DNA of 64,000 nucleotides from Butyrivibrio sp. LC3010. GTDB taxonomy: Bacteria > Bacillota > Clostridia > Lachnospirales > Lachnospiraceae. The DNA lies in NCBI RefSeq assembly GCF_000424385.1, contig NZ_KE384179.1, forward strand, positions 1 to 64,000, written 5' to 3'. The notes beneath the pieces are model-generated. The model was not told the origin of the DNA, ran no database searches, and saw only the letters and a list, made by a program, of their open reading frames with translations. Below, in pieces: positions 26,121 through 33,945 of this stretch. Position numbers and translations under genes: made by a program. Within the stretch, counting starts at the first letter, position 1; every line of letters starts with the position of its first letter.

Positions 26121-26795
26121 TCAAATTATTGGTTGCCTGCAGGCTTCATACTTTGAAAACGACTCTGTCCTTGTATTTTTCAGCTGCACCGCATCCCGAA
26201 TAATATCAGGTAAAAAATTGTCCCACTTAACTTCCATGATGCAAATGCCAAAAGCCGCCGGTACTGTCACGCAATCCATATCCAGAAAATCAGTATTATC
26301 AAGGCCCGTCCGGATATCATAATCAAGTGTCACTCTCACATTTCCCGGGACGAAGATAAATGGTTCACGGGTGTAGTCAACAATTGTTTTTGGTCTTAAT
26401 CTTTCAGAAATCATTTTTGAGTAAAGCTCTCTTATAAGCTCATTATCCTGATCTTTCATCCATAAAATGTTCCCACTGACAATACTATCTGCCTGTTCTT
26501 TTGTAAGGTTTGCAGATACTTTCGTGCCAAGACCCGCGGTTTTACTTTTCTTCTCAAGATGGATCACGCTTTTGTCCCCGTTATAGTATCTGATTCTGAA
26601 TTTCTGTCTTCGACTGACACCTGCCTGCTTTTCAATAAGTGCCTTATCCTCAGGCGTATCAAAATACAGACTTCTTATCAGATATTTCCCATCAATTGCA
26701 TGAGCATCCGGAGTTGCAACCGCCCGTAACCTTTGCCGTATGGTGATCATATCCTGCGTTGTGATTTCATGTTTTAATTCATGTCTAAACTGCAC
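26121..26795 (-). CDS. VTC-domain polyphosphate-polymerase-like protein
   Basis: A 224-residue VTC domain without SPX or membrane parts. Tunnel-lining motifs are visible: FRHELKHEI at the start, RSLYFDTP, KFRIRYYNG, HLEKKSK, VDYTREPF, VTLDYDIRT, IMEVKWDNFLPDIIRD and SKYEACR. In yeast Vtc4 such residues bind phosphate chains and metal and polymerise ATP gamma-phosphate. The start codon is GTG six nt after AAAGGAG. It is first in the operon with DUF4956 and CotH. Whether the bacterial version makes polyphosphate has not been settled for most relatives. Confidence 0.9.
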   Translation of the reverse strand: MQFRHELKHEITTQDMITIRQRLRAVATPDAHAIDGKYLIRSLYFDTPEDKALIEKQAGVSRRQKFRIRYYNGDKSVIHLEKKSKTAGLGTKVSANLTKEQADSIVSGNILWMKDQDNELIRELYSKMISERLRPKTIVDYTREPFIFVPGNVRVTLDYDIRTGLDNTDFLDMDCVTVPAAFGICIMEVKWDNFLPDIIRDAVQLKNTRTESFSKYEACRQPII

Positions 26796-26946
26796 GATTC
26801 ACTCCTTTCAATGTCAGCACCTTAATAGCCGTGCTGTATCAACGAAAGTGATTATATTATCTGAACCTAAATCGAACCTTAAATACTCTTAGCGTAGTGT
26901 TTTCATCCTTAAAGAAATCCAATGGTATTTCCTGTAATACAATAAA

Positions 26947-26966
26947 GAATGTCGCTTGCGACATTC
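26947..26966. repeat. Perfect 9-bp palindrome in a palindrome-rich gap
   Basis: Bases 26947-26955 pair exactly with 26958-26966 around TT. This and neighbouring GC-rich palindromes (26967-27040) lie next to the 67-bp repeat. Of the 422-bp gap 26796-27217, the first 150 bp are leader sequence of the VTC gene. The rest is these palindromes, the repeat and two terminators. Confidence 0.7.
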
Positions 26967-27013
26967 TCGCGCCGAGCGCGGTTGCTGAAGGCAACATATT
27001 CCTATCGCGCGAG

Positions 27014-27080
27014 TGCGCATCCATAGCGGAGCGCTTTTTATGATATAGGAATTTCGGAGAAATTTCCTATATCATAAAAA
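27014..27080. repeat. 67-bp dispersed repeat, copy A
   Basis: Identical over 67 bp to 47151-47217. It consists of a GC-rich part (GCGCATCC ... GGAGCGC) and a long AT-rich hairpin in which TTATGATATAGGAA pairs with TTCCTATATCATAA. On the minus strand it begins in the T-tract of the terminator at 27084-27107. Confidence 0.95.
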
Positions 27081-27083
27081 AGT

Positions 27084-27107
27084 CTCTTCCAATAACAATT
27101 GAAAGAG
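27084..27107 (-). terminator. Second terminator downstream of the MATE gene
   Basis: A 10-bp stem with one mismatch (27098-27107 with 27084-27093, 4-nt loop) followed on the minus strand by AC and six T. The T-tract is shared with the start of the 67-bp repeat. Confidence 0.75.
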
Positions 27108-27132
27108 AATTCATAAATAATATGAAATAAGA

Positions 27133-27151
27133 GGCAAAAGTGAATTTTGCC
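27133..27151 (-). terminator. First terminator downstream of the MATE gene
   Basis: A 7-bp stem (27145-27151 with 27133-27139, 5-nt loop) and a TTATTT tail on the minus strand, 67 bp after the MATE stop. Together with the next hairpin it forms a tandem terminator. Confidence 0.6.
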
Positions 27152-27217
27152 CCTTACTGATGATGCGAATTGTTTTGTTTTTCTAAACTCTCGCATTTTA
27201 AAATATTCAGAATCAGC

Positions 27218-28582
27218 TCACCCCTCAGGAAGTGTTCTGACTTTTCTACCATAAACTTTATTAAAGAACAGTACCGACATTGCAAGGGACGCTATCTCGG
27301 CAATAGGGAATGCCCACCATACTGCATCAACATTTCCGCTTCTGGCAAGAAGCCACGCCACCGGTATAAGTACCACCAGCTGGCGGCCTACTGATACAAC
27401 AAGTGAATAGATGCTCTCTGAAAATGCCTGAAAAACTGATCCCATTACAATACATATGCTGGCTATTGGAAAGCTCAGACTAATAATCCTAAGCGCAGGT
27501 TTTCCTAGTTCTATCATATCAGGAGATGCATTAAACAGACTTAAAAGCTTGTCAGGCAGCAATTGAAAAGTCAATGTTCCGATAATCATTACGGTTGCCG
27601 CAAGAGCCATTGAAAACTTGAGTGCTTCTCTTATTCTCTTTTTCTTCTTAGCACCAAAATTAAATGCAAGTACAGGGATAAGACCATTATTTAATCCAAA
27701 CACCGGCATGAAGAAAAAGCTCTGGAGCTTAAAGTAAACACCAAATACCGCCGTAGCAGTAGTTGAAAAGGTTATAAGAATAAGATTCATGGCATAGGTC
27801 ATTACCGAGCCTATCGACATCATTAGTATGGAAGGCACGCCCACGTAATAAATCTCTTTAACAACATCTGCTACAGGATGGAATATTAGCGATAGTTTGA
27901 TTCTGACATCAGGATTCAGAGCCATATTGCAGTAAAATCCGATGCAGGAACCAACTATCTGTCCGAAAACTGTCGCAAGAGCTGCACCGGTTACTCCCAT
28001 TTTGGGAAGTCCAAAGAGTCCAAATATCAGAATAGGATCCATTATGATATTTATTATTGCACCTGCCATCTGAGAAAACATGCTATATAAGGTACGTCCT
28101 GTTGACTGTAGCATTCTCTCAAAGGTCATCTGGCAAAAAACTCCGAGTGAACAGCAGCAGATGATTCTAAGATATGAAACTGAATATGCGATGATTTTCT
28201 CATCCTGAGTCTGTGACATAATGAACGGTTTAGCAACAAACAGACCTACGAGCAAAAATATTGCATAGTTTATAAGCGTCAGTAAAAGTGCGGTATTGGC
28301 AGCCTGGTCAGATCTTTCAAAGTTCTTCTCCCCAAGTGACCTTGAAAGTAATGCATTCATACCGACTCCGGTACCTGCACCCAGAGATATCATAAGGTTC
28401 TGCAATGGAAAAGCAAGTGTAACTGCTGTAAGTGCCGCTTCATCAATCTGCGCAACAAATATACTGTCCACAACATTATAAAGTGCCTGAACCATCATTG
28501 AAGCCATCATTGGAAGTGACATGGAAATTATAAGTTTCTTAATAGGAAGAACTCCCATCCTGTTTTCGCCTAAATTAGACAT
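27218..28582 (-). CDS. MATE-family multidrug/metabolite efflux protein
   Basis: A 454-residue membrane protein with twelve predicted helices. MATE features are clear: PIKKLIISMSLPMMASMMVQ at the start, NVVDSIFVAQIDEAALTAV, then GAGTGVGMNALLSRSLG, and the second-half repeat GLNNGLIPVLAFNFGAKKKKR. It exports cationic drugs or metabolites by sodium or proton antiport; the substrate is unknown. Start ATG after GAGGTAACAT. It stands alone between a tandem repeat upstream and two terminators downstream. Confidence 0.92.
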   Translation of the reverse strand: MSNLGENRMGVLPIKKLIISMSLPMMASMMVQALYNVVDSIFVAQIDEAALTAVTLAFPLQNLMISLGAGTGVGMNALLSRSLGEKNFERSDQAANTALLLTLINYAIFLLVGLFVAKPFIMSQTQDEKIIAYSVSYLRIICCCSLGVFCQMTFERMLQSTGRTLYSMFSQMAGAIINIIMDPILIFGLFGLPKMGVTGAALATVFGQIVGSCIGFYCNMALNPDVRIKLSLIFHPVADVVKEIYYVGVPSILMMSIGSVMTYAMNLILITFSTTATAVFGVYFKLQSFFFMPVFGLNNGLIPVLAFNFGAKKKKRIREALKFSMALAATVMIIGTLTFQLLPDKLLSLFNASPDMIELGKPALRIISLSFPIASICIVMGSVFQAFSESIYSLVVSVGRQLVVLIPVAWLLARSGNVDAVWWAFPIAEIASLAMSVLFFNKVYGRKVRTLPEG

Positions 28583-28640
28583 ATGTTACCTCTTTCATAA
28601 TTAAATCGCTGTTCTTGCAAACTCCACTAAGTCCATAAAA

Positions 28641-28789
28641 AGCCTCGCTAAGTGAACCCACTTGGCTCAGACTATGCTCATGAAGAGCTTCGCTAAGTGA
28701 ACCTGCCTGACTCACACTATGCTCATTAAAAGCTTCGCTAAGTGAACCCGCCTGACTCACGCTATGCTCATGAAGAGCTTCGCTAAGTG
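28641..28789. repeat. 45-bp tandem repeat, 3.3 copies, upstream of the MATE gene
   Basis: Units start at 28641, 28686, 28731 and (partial) 28776 with a period of exactly 45 bp; most differences are single bases. Each has GCTTCGCTAAGTGAACC and a CTCA...TGCTCAT part. The repeat lies in the MATE leader and after the terminator of the preceding gene. A multiple-of-three period leaves one frame open through it, but that frame also crosses the terminator, so I treat the array as non-coding. Confidence 0.85.
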
Positions 28790-28803
28790 TTATACTCAAA
28801 AAG

Positions 28804-28831
28804 AAAAAGAATGCCAAAAGACATTCTTTTT
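28804..28831 (-). terminator. Intrinsic terminator of the secreted protein gene
   Basis: A perfect 10-bp stem (28822-28831 with 28804-28813) followed on the minus strand by TTTTTCTTTTT. It lies 50 bp beyond the stop at 28881. Confidence 0.9.
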
Positions 28832-28880
28832 CCAGCATGTAATAATGTACTACAAAGTACATGTATAATTCAACACTTAG

Positions 28881-29387
28881 TTAATTCCCATTACTGTTTC
28901 TTGTTGTATTATTTTCTTTAGACTTTGTAGCGTCCTCCGAATTCAAATTGTTCGGATCGTAGGTACTCTTAATTCCGGCTGCTTTATTAAATAGTGTAGC
29001 AAGCGTTCTGCCGTCATTTACATGGAGTTCATGCCTGTACCATCCTCCTGAAACCTTGATAAATAAGAATCCGTCGCATCTTACACTTGTTCTTCTTGTT
29101 CTTCTTACAGCCTTATCCAAAAAGTTAGCAAGCTCGCTTCCGTTATAAATGTAAGCTGCAGGTATGTACCAGCCGTTATATTTTCTTATGAAAGTATATC
29201 TGCCATAGGTTACGGTTACGTTACCTTCCTCATCCTGTCCCACAGTTATATCAATCTGATTGGCTTTTATAGCTGTATTGTTGCTATTAGTAGTAGTTAT
29301 GGCAGCCTTCGCCGGATAAGCCGAAAGTGATATGATCATAGCAAATGCCATGATCGCCGTTAAGATTCTATTAACTACTCTCCTCAT
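28881..29387 (-). CDS. Secreted protein of unknown function
   Basis: A 168-residue protein with a clear signal peptide (MRRVVNRILTAIMAFAMIISLSAYPAKA, cleavage near residue 28). The mature part has two related segments, TYGRYTFIRKYNGWYIPAAYIYNGSELANFLDKA and, about 40 residues on, DGFLFIKVSGGWYRHELHVNDGRTLATLFNKA. These look like an internal duplication of a ~40-residue unit: aromatic strand, GGWY or NGWY, then a xLAxxLxKA helix. The tail is Asn/Ser/Lys-rich. I do not recognise the family. Start ATG after GGGGAAAT. A strong terminator follows. Confidence 0.75.
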   Translation of the reverse strand: MRRVVNRILTAIMAFAMIISLSAYPAKAAITTTNSNNTAIKANQIDITVGQDEEGNVTVTYGRYTFIRKYNGWYIPAAYIYNGSELANFLDKAVRRTRRTSVRCDGFLFIKVSGGWYRHELHVNDGRTLATLFNKAAGIKSTYDPNNLNSEDATKSKENNTTRNSNGN

Positions 29388-29415
29388 ATTATTTCCCCTT
29401 TTCGTGACAATAGAA

Positions 29416-30138
29416 TTATCCTCTGATAATCACCCCGTCTGAATTATCTCCGATAATTTTCTTCAATTTTTCCCTTGCTTCATCCCTGCTATCTGCCTCG
29501 ACTTCTATACTAAACGAAAACGCTTTTCTATTCTGTAAAATCTCGTCATGCTTATCGAATTTCTCCTGCATTGCAGCAAGTGAGTAATGTTGTCTTAGTT
29601 CGACTATATCCCTCGCTACAAAATCCGTGTACTCCTTCTTTTCCTCTTCTGAATCGGAATATTTAGCAATAATCCTCATCGTCGCCGAGAGATTCATATA
29701 ATCACTGGATATGTAATCCTCAAGGCTTTTCCAATGCAATCCCCCATCATTTGGCAGATGTGACATTCTGCTATCTATGTAATCATCAAAAGATATTCCG
29801 TGACTTTCGAGCCAGTCCAACGCATACATTTTCCAGACGTGCTCGCGCTTGTTGAATCTTTCCTGATCATAGATGGTCTGCATTTTCTTAAAGAGGTCCT
29901 CAACCATAGGGATAATGTCTTCTTCTTTGGATCTCTTTATATTAAAAGCCCTTCCGGAATACTGCGTTCCGTTCTGTACATCCTCAAGTGAAAGCGAGAA
30001 TGAATCATCATTAATACGAGTCATTGATACAGACAAATTGCCTAATCGGGCAACACAAATACTGCGGTTTTTAAGAAGCTCATCCCGCTGCTTGCAAAAA
30101 GCATGTATCAAAAACTCCGGCTTTATGTAAGTAAACAT
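29416..30138 (-). CDS. Conserved-looking cytoplasmic protein, function unknown
   Basis: A 240-residue soluble protein without signal peptide or membrane helix. It is charged and helical in the middle (EEKKEYTDFVARDIVELRQHY). It ends in a beta-alpha-beta-like segment (FSFSIEVEADSRDEAREKLKKII), which resembles a small ferredoxin-like or ACT-type domain but has no diagnostic residue. I cannot assign a family. It lies 28 nt before the secreted protein and may share its transcript. Base composition is like the neighbours. Confidence 0.65.
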   Translation of the reverse strand: MFTYIKPEFLIHAFCKQRDELLKNRSICVARLGNLSVSMTRINDDSFSLSLEDVQNGTQYSGRAFNIKRSKEEDIIPMVEDLFKKMQTIYDQERFNKREHVWKMYALDWLESHGISFDDYIDSRMSHLPNDGGLHWKSLEDYISSDYMNLSATMRIIAKYSDSEEEKKEYTDFVARDIVELRQHYSLAAMQEKFDKHDEILQNRKAFSFSIEVEADSRDEAREKLKKIIGDNSDGVIIRG

Positions 30139-30265
30139 GATTTACATTTGTTTCCACCTTTCAAATGCAATAACTCACTATAATTATAACTTCTTTTTAT
30201 TGTTTATAACCGTGTTTAATAAAATATTAATTATAAAATCATTTTTTCTTAATAGTTGCACTGAC

Positions 30266-31927
30266 TTACTTATCTTTGTATAGTCCAAGTTTTCTGAACT
30301 CAGACAGCATAACAGGCCTTGCATAATAGTAGCCCTGATAATAGTCAACCGGATACTTGAAAAGTCTGTGCTCTGTATCGGCAGTTCCAACACCGGTTGC
30401 ACATATATTCATATTCATGTTGGCAGCAAAACCGGTAATAGCTTCCGTCATATACCTGCTAAGCGGGTTTTTACCGATATTTTCTGTGATTTCTGGTCCA
30501 AGCTTGATGATATTTATCGGCAGTCTGGTCGCAAGATCAAGCGTTGAAAAATCCGTCACATCCAGAGCAATCCGGATTCCACAGGACTTTAGGAAAATCA
30601 CCTGGCTTTTCAGATAATCAAAATTAGTATCTCTTGAGACATTTGATAGTTCTATGCACAGAGCAGTCCCCGGAAATCTGTTTCTTCTAAGAAGCTCCAT
30701 TATGGTAGTTCTGAATTCACTTCGCTCCAACTGAACATATGCCAGATTGATACTGAGATAAAAATTCGGATGGTCCTTAAGTATCTCCAATCCGTCCTTC
30801 ATTGCCTTATCCAGAATCCAGTTCCCAAGCTTATAAAATGTACTGTCCTGCTCAAGCCATGGAACAAATTCACTGGGAGAAACATCCCCATAGGGTTCTC
30901 TTTTCCATCGAAGAAGCACCTCTGCACCTGCAAGTTTCCCATCATTTTTATTGATGATGGGCTGATAATTTAAATAAAAGCCCTTGCAGTGATCAATAAC
31001 GCTTTCACGGACAGCTCCCACCAGCTCTATTGTGCTCTTATTGTACTCAAGCTCATTATTATGAAAAATTATAAGGTTTCCATGCTTTTCAGTCTTGGAA
31101 TGAGCCAGAGCGTATTTGGCACTGGTGTAAACTGCATGTACATCTATTCCGGTTTCGTCCACTACTATCACACCGCCGCCAAGTTCAGCTGACACCTTGT
31201 TCTGTCCAATCTGAATATTCTGACGGACATGCATTCTCATTCTCTGATAAAGGCTTTTTACCTTCTCAAGATCCATTGAAACAGTACATAATCCGAGGAT
31301 AGTTCCCTCTCCGCGGTATACATGCCCCATCTCACCGGCTTCATTTTGCAGCCACTGTGCCATTTCCTTAAGCATCCTGTTACCAAACATGTATCCGTAA
31401 AGTCTGTTTATATCGCCAAAATCAATCACATTTACCAGAAGAAGAATATACTTTTTCTGTTCATTCTCCAGTCTGCTCATGTAATTGTACATTTCATAGT
31501 GATTGGAAAGGCCTGTGATCGGATCAGTGTTATCCACGATACCTTTATTAATAAGAGAACACGCATAAAAAGCCGCTTTTCCCGAATAATCCTTTATAAC
31601 CACGCCTCTGCAGGAGCAGGCAACATATTCACCGCTCTTATTTCTGGCACGGTATTCAAAGCTTGGATTTACTCTGTTTCCATCAAAAGCAACTCTAAGA
31701 TGCTCTCTATAATTAGCCCTGTCCTCCGGGTGTACATGCATCTCCCAGACCTGATCTGCTTTATAGACAAACTCCCCAGGCAGTCCGAAATAATTGACTG
31801 CATTCTCAGACCACTTGGCAATGTTGTTTTCAATGTCATACACGTAAACATATCTGCTTTTAGATGTTACGGCAAACGTATCATAGATTTTACTGATATT
31901 TTCATATGCCGCCCGGTGCTCGATCAT
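30266..31927 (-). CDS. PAS-GGDEF-EAL protein with both output domains degenerate
   Basis: A 553-residue protein. Residues ~10-125 are a PAS/PAC sensor (VYDIENNIAKWSENAVNYFG; EYRARNKSGEYVACSC). The GGDEF domain (~135-280) keeps DPITGLSNHYEMY but its active loop reads YRGEGTILGL in place of GGDEF. The EAL domain keeps GAEVLLRW and LSINLAYVQL but has ALDVTDFSTLD where DDFGTGYSS is expected, so two metal-binding Asp residues are missing. It probably neither makes nor breaks c-di-GMP and may act as a receptor or interaction partner. The start is the ATG after GAGGAGGAGCAATA. The leader is a tandem repeat that duplicates this ribosome-binding region. Confidence 0.88.
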   Translation of the reverse strand: MIEHRAAYENISKIYDTFAVTSKSRYVYVYDIENNIAKWSENAVNYFGLPGEFVYKADQVWEMHVHPEDRANYREHLRVAFDGNRVNPSFEYRARNKSGEYVACSCRGVVIKDYSGKAAFYACSLINKGIVDNTDPITGLSNHYEMYNYMSRLENEQKKYILLLVNVIDFGDINRLYGYMFGNRMLKEMAQWLQNEAGEMGHVYRGEGTILGLCTVSMDLEKVKSLYQRMRMHVRQNIQIGQNKVSAELGGGVIVVDETGIDVHAVYTSAKYALAHSKTEKHGNLIIFHNNELEYNKSTIELVGAVRESVIDHCKGFYLNYQPIINKNDGKLAGAEVLLRWKREPYGDVSPSEFVPWLEQDSTFYKLGNWILDKAMKDGLEILKDHPNFYLSINLAYVQLERSEFRTTIMELLRRNRFPGTALCIELSNVSRDTNFDYLKSQVIFLKSCGIRIALDVTDFSTLDLATRLPINIIKLGPEITENIGKNPLSRYMTEAITGFAANMNMNICATGVGTADTEHRLFKYPVDYYQGYYYARPVMLSEFRKLGLYKDK

Positions 31928-32113
31928 TATTGCTCCTCCTCTGTGTGTATCGGCACGATTACTTCGTAATCCTGCCCTATCGGTCGGAACCATTCCGAAT
32001 CATGACTTCGTCATGATGGTTCCTCCTCGTTGTGTATCGGCACGATTACTTCGTAATCCTGCCAAGTCGTCGGAACCATTCCAAATCATGACTTCGTCAT
32101 GATGGTTCCTCCT
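31928..32113 (-). repeat. Tandem ~87-bp leader repeat with duplicated ribosome-binding sites
   Basis: Units 31931-32019 and 32020-32105 are nearly identical, and a partial third unit supplies 32106-32112. On the minus strand each begins AGGAGGAACCATC and ATG, a good site followed by a four-codon frame (M-T-K-S-stop). It then folds into two hairpins with GAA triloops: ATCATGAC with GTCATGAT inside GGAACCA with TGGTTCC, and GATTAC with GTAATC inside GGCA with TGCC. The array directly precedes the GGDEF-EAL start. The rest of the gap to 32306 is the upstream region of the PH-domain gene. Confidence 0.85.
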
Positions 32114-32306
32114 ATAAACGGACTCAGTCCGGTCAGATATGGATAACGTAAGCACTCAAAGGGTGTGCGCTAACGTTAACCAGCTCCAAATTAGAAATCC
32201 CACAACAAAACTGTAATATGCTAAAATATAGATATTATAATACATGCTCAAATTATAACTCATGTGCAATTGCTAGTAAATCTTTATGAAATGGGGTAAA
32301 TATCAA

Positions 32307-32744
32307 ATGGCAAAAGTATCTAATCCGGCACAAAATGAAGCATCCATTCTGGCAAAGGGGAATCTTCAGTACAAGGAATACGGAAGGCTTATCTTCTTTG
32401 GAATTCCGTGGCCATTCAAACACTACGAAATATATGAGAATGAGCTTACGATCACATCCGGCTTTCTTAGTATCAAAGAAGATGACTGCTTCATGTACAA
32501 GATAACAGATGTGGAGCTCTCAAGAACATTTTTCCAGAGGCTGGCAGGGCTCTCCACAATCACACTCTTTACTTCTGATGTAACAGATAAGACCATAATA
32601 ATGAAGAACATTAAGCACGGCCGCGAGATCAAAGACTTCATAAATCAGGAATCTGAACGTGCCCGCCTTCGCCGTCGTACAGTAAATATGCAAAACATTG
32701 GTTTTGACACTGATGGTGATGGTAACCTTGATGATATAACCTGA
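32307..32744 (+). CDS. Bacterial PH-domain (bPH2-like) protein
   Basis: A 145-residue soluble protein. Residues ~20-115 fit a bacterial PH domain: KEYGRLIFFGIPWPFKHYEIYENELTI strands, then a DVELSRTFFQRLAGLSTITL segment typical of the YdbT/bPH2 family, then DKTIIMKNIKHGREIKDFI. The tail has DTDGDGNLDDIT, an EF-hand-like or dockerin-like acidic loop. The usual membrane helices of bPH2 proteins are absent. Function unknown. The start is the ATG after GGGGT at 32307, preferred to an ATG 21 nt upstream. Confidence 0.75.
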   Translation: MAKVSNPAQNEASILAKGNLQYKEYGRLIFFGIPWPFKHYEIYENELTITSGFLSIKEDDCFMYKITDVELSRTFFQRLAGLSTITLFTSDVTDKTIIMKNIKHGREIKDFINQESERARLRRRTVNMQNIGFDTDGDGNLDDIT

Positions 32745-32745
32745 C

Positions 32746-32789
32746 AAAAAACACACGCCGCAAAGTATATCCTTGCGACGTGTGTTTTT
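32746..32789. terminator. Bidirectional terminator between convergent genes
   Basis: An 11-bp stem (32747-32757 with 32779-32789) extended by an inner CGCAA/TTGCG pairing, with A-run on the left and T-run on the right. It ends both the PH-domain transcript and the long leftward operon that finishes with the carboxypeptidase. Confidence 0.9.
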
Positions 32790-32817
32790 ATTTGAGCAGA
32801 GCACTTAGTGCTCTTTT

Positions 32818-33939
32818 TTAATTTAGATATGTCTCATAGATAGCAACCTGATCATAAATGCAACGCCAGGAGCTCCATGCATTGGCAGATACGCAAATAT
32901 AGTGATTTCCGCTATTTGATACAGAATAGCTTGCAGCACAACAGCCTGACTGATTTACAAATCCGGTCTTTGCACACATAACTGTACCATGAGTGTCCTT
33001 ATCCTCTATCCTTCTGAGGAACCAGTTTGAAATGATCATTCCTTCGGGATGCTGCTCGGTAGGACTTGTTGTATAGGTATGAGCTGAAAGAACTTCTCTT
33101 GCCAGGTCATTTTCAACTGCTGCCTTTAGAATCATTGCCATATCTGTAAGCGTACAATAATGATTTTCATCATATATTCCTACACAGTTTGTGAAATGCG
33201 CCGATCCTGAAAGTCCAAGTTCATCAAGCTTCTGATTCATCATTTCCACGAAAGCTTCATGAGAACCTGCTACATATGTTGCCAAGGCTATAGCTGCATC
33301 CGCTCCCGAGGGAAGTATGGTTCCATACATCAAATCCCTGACAGTAACGACTTCTCCGACTTCAAAACCTACAATACTGCATTCATTTGAAAATGAGTAA
33401 TCAGTTATATCCCTTGTAATAGTAAATGTGTCATCAAGATTTTCAACATTCTCTGCAGCCACAAGCACAGTCAGTATCTTTGTCATGGATGCCGGAGATA
33501 TTCTGACATCTGCAGCTTTTTTTGCGATGATCTCAGCTTTATCCACATCTATCAGCACTGCATTTTCACTGATCACATCTTCGCTTACTATATCTGTTGT
33601 AGAAGCTGTCTCCTGAACAGTATATCCTTCAGCAAAGCTTGCTACTTCAGGAGAAAGCTGCCTGACCTCTACCTCGGGTTCAGGCTCCGGCTCCACCTCT
33701 GGTTCAGGTTCCTGAACCGGCATCTCCTCCTCAGGAATTGATTCCTGTATTGTTGCTAAATCGGCAGCAGCATCATCTGCCTTATTCTTATTAAGTACTA
33801 ACAAAACCACTGCCACTATTGTTGCAATGACAAGTGCAGCTATAACTCCAAGTATAACCAGAGTTTTTATCTTATTCTTTCCAGGCCTGCGCCTGACATA
33901 ATAATTATTATCCAGATTTCTGTAACGATTTTTCCCCAA
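32818..33939 (-). CDS. Membrane-anchored D-alanyl-D-alanine carboxypeptidase (PBP5/DacF-like)
   Basis: A 373-residue serine peptidase S11 protein. One N-terminal TM anchor (residues ~25-50) is followed by an acidic Pro/Glu spacer and the catalytic domain. Motif 1 is Ser151-Met-Thr-Lys154, motif 2 is Ser211-Gly-Ala213 where most have SxN, and motif 3 is Lys324-Thr-Gly326. It would trim the terminal D-Ala from peptidoglycan stems. The Asn-to-Ala change in motif 2 may alter activity. The C-terminal anchor typical of PBP5 is replaced by the N-terminal helix. The start is TTG seven nt after the TPR gene stop; no other start lies before the TM helix. Last gene of the operon. Confidence 0.88.
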   Translation of the reverse strand: MGKNRYRNLDNNYYVRRRPGKNKIKTLVILGVIAALVIATIVAVVLLVLNKNKADDAAADLATIQESIPEEEMPVQEPEPEVEPEPEPEVEVRQLSPEVASFAEGYTVQETASTTDIVSEDVISENAVLIDVDKAEIIAKKAADVRISPASMTKILTVLVAAENVENLDDTFTITRDITDYSFSNECSIVGFEVGEVVTVRDLMYGTILPSGADAAIALATYVAGSHEAFVEMMNQKLDELGLSGSAHFTNCVGIYDENHYCTLTDMAMILKAAVENDLAREVLSAHTYTTSPTEQHPEGMIISNWFLRRIEDKDTHGTVMCAKTGFVNQSGCCAASYSVSNSGNHYICVSANAWSSWRCIYDQVAIYETYLN

Positions 33940-33945
33940 TATAAA

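Noticed and set aside
28641-28789. CRISPR array
   Set aside because: The repeats are directly adjacent with no unique spacers, and there are no cas genes in the window. The same holds for the other tandem repeats.
28575-28862. 95-codon minus-strand frame with 15-residue repeats
   Set aside because: It crosses an intrinsic terminator (its FFFFL region is the T-tract) and is open only because the 45-bp DNA repeat has a period divisible by three. No ribosome-binding site was seen.
31322-31969. 215-codon plus-strand frame
   Set aside because: It is the antisense of the PAS-GGDEF coding region; the coding strand has recognisable domains and the antisense none.
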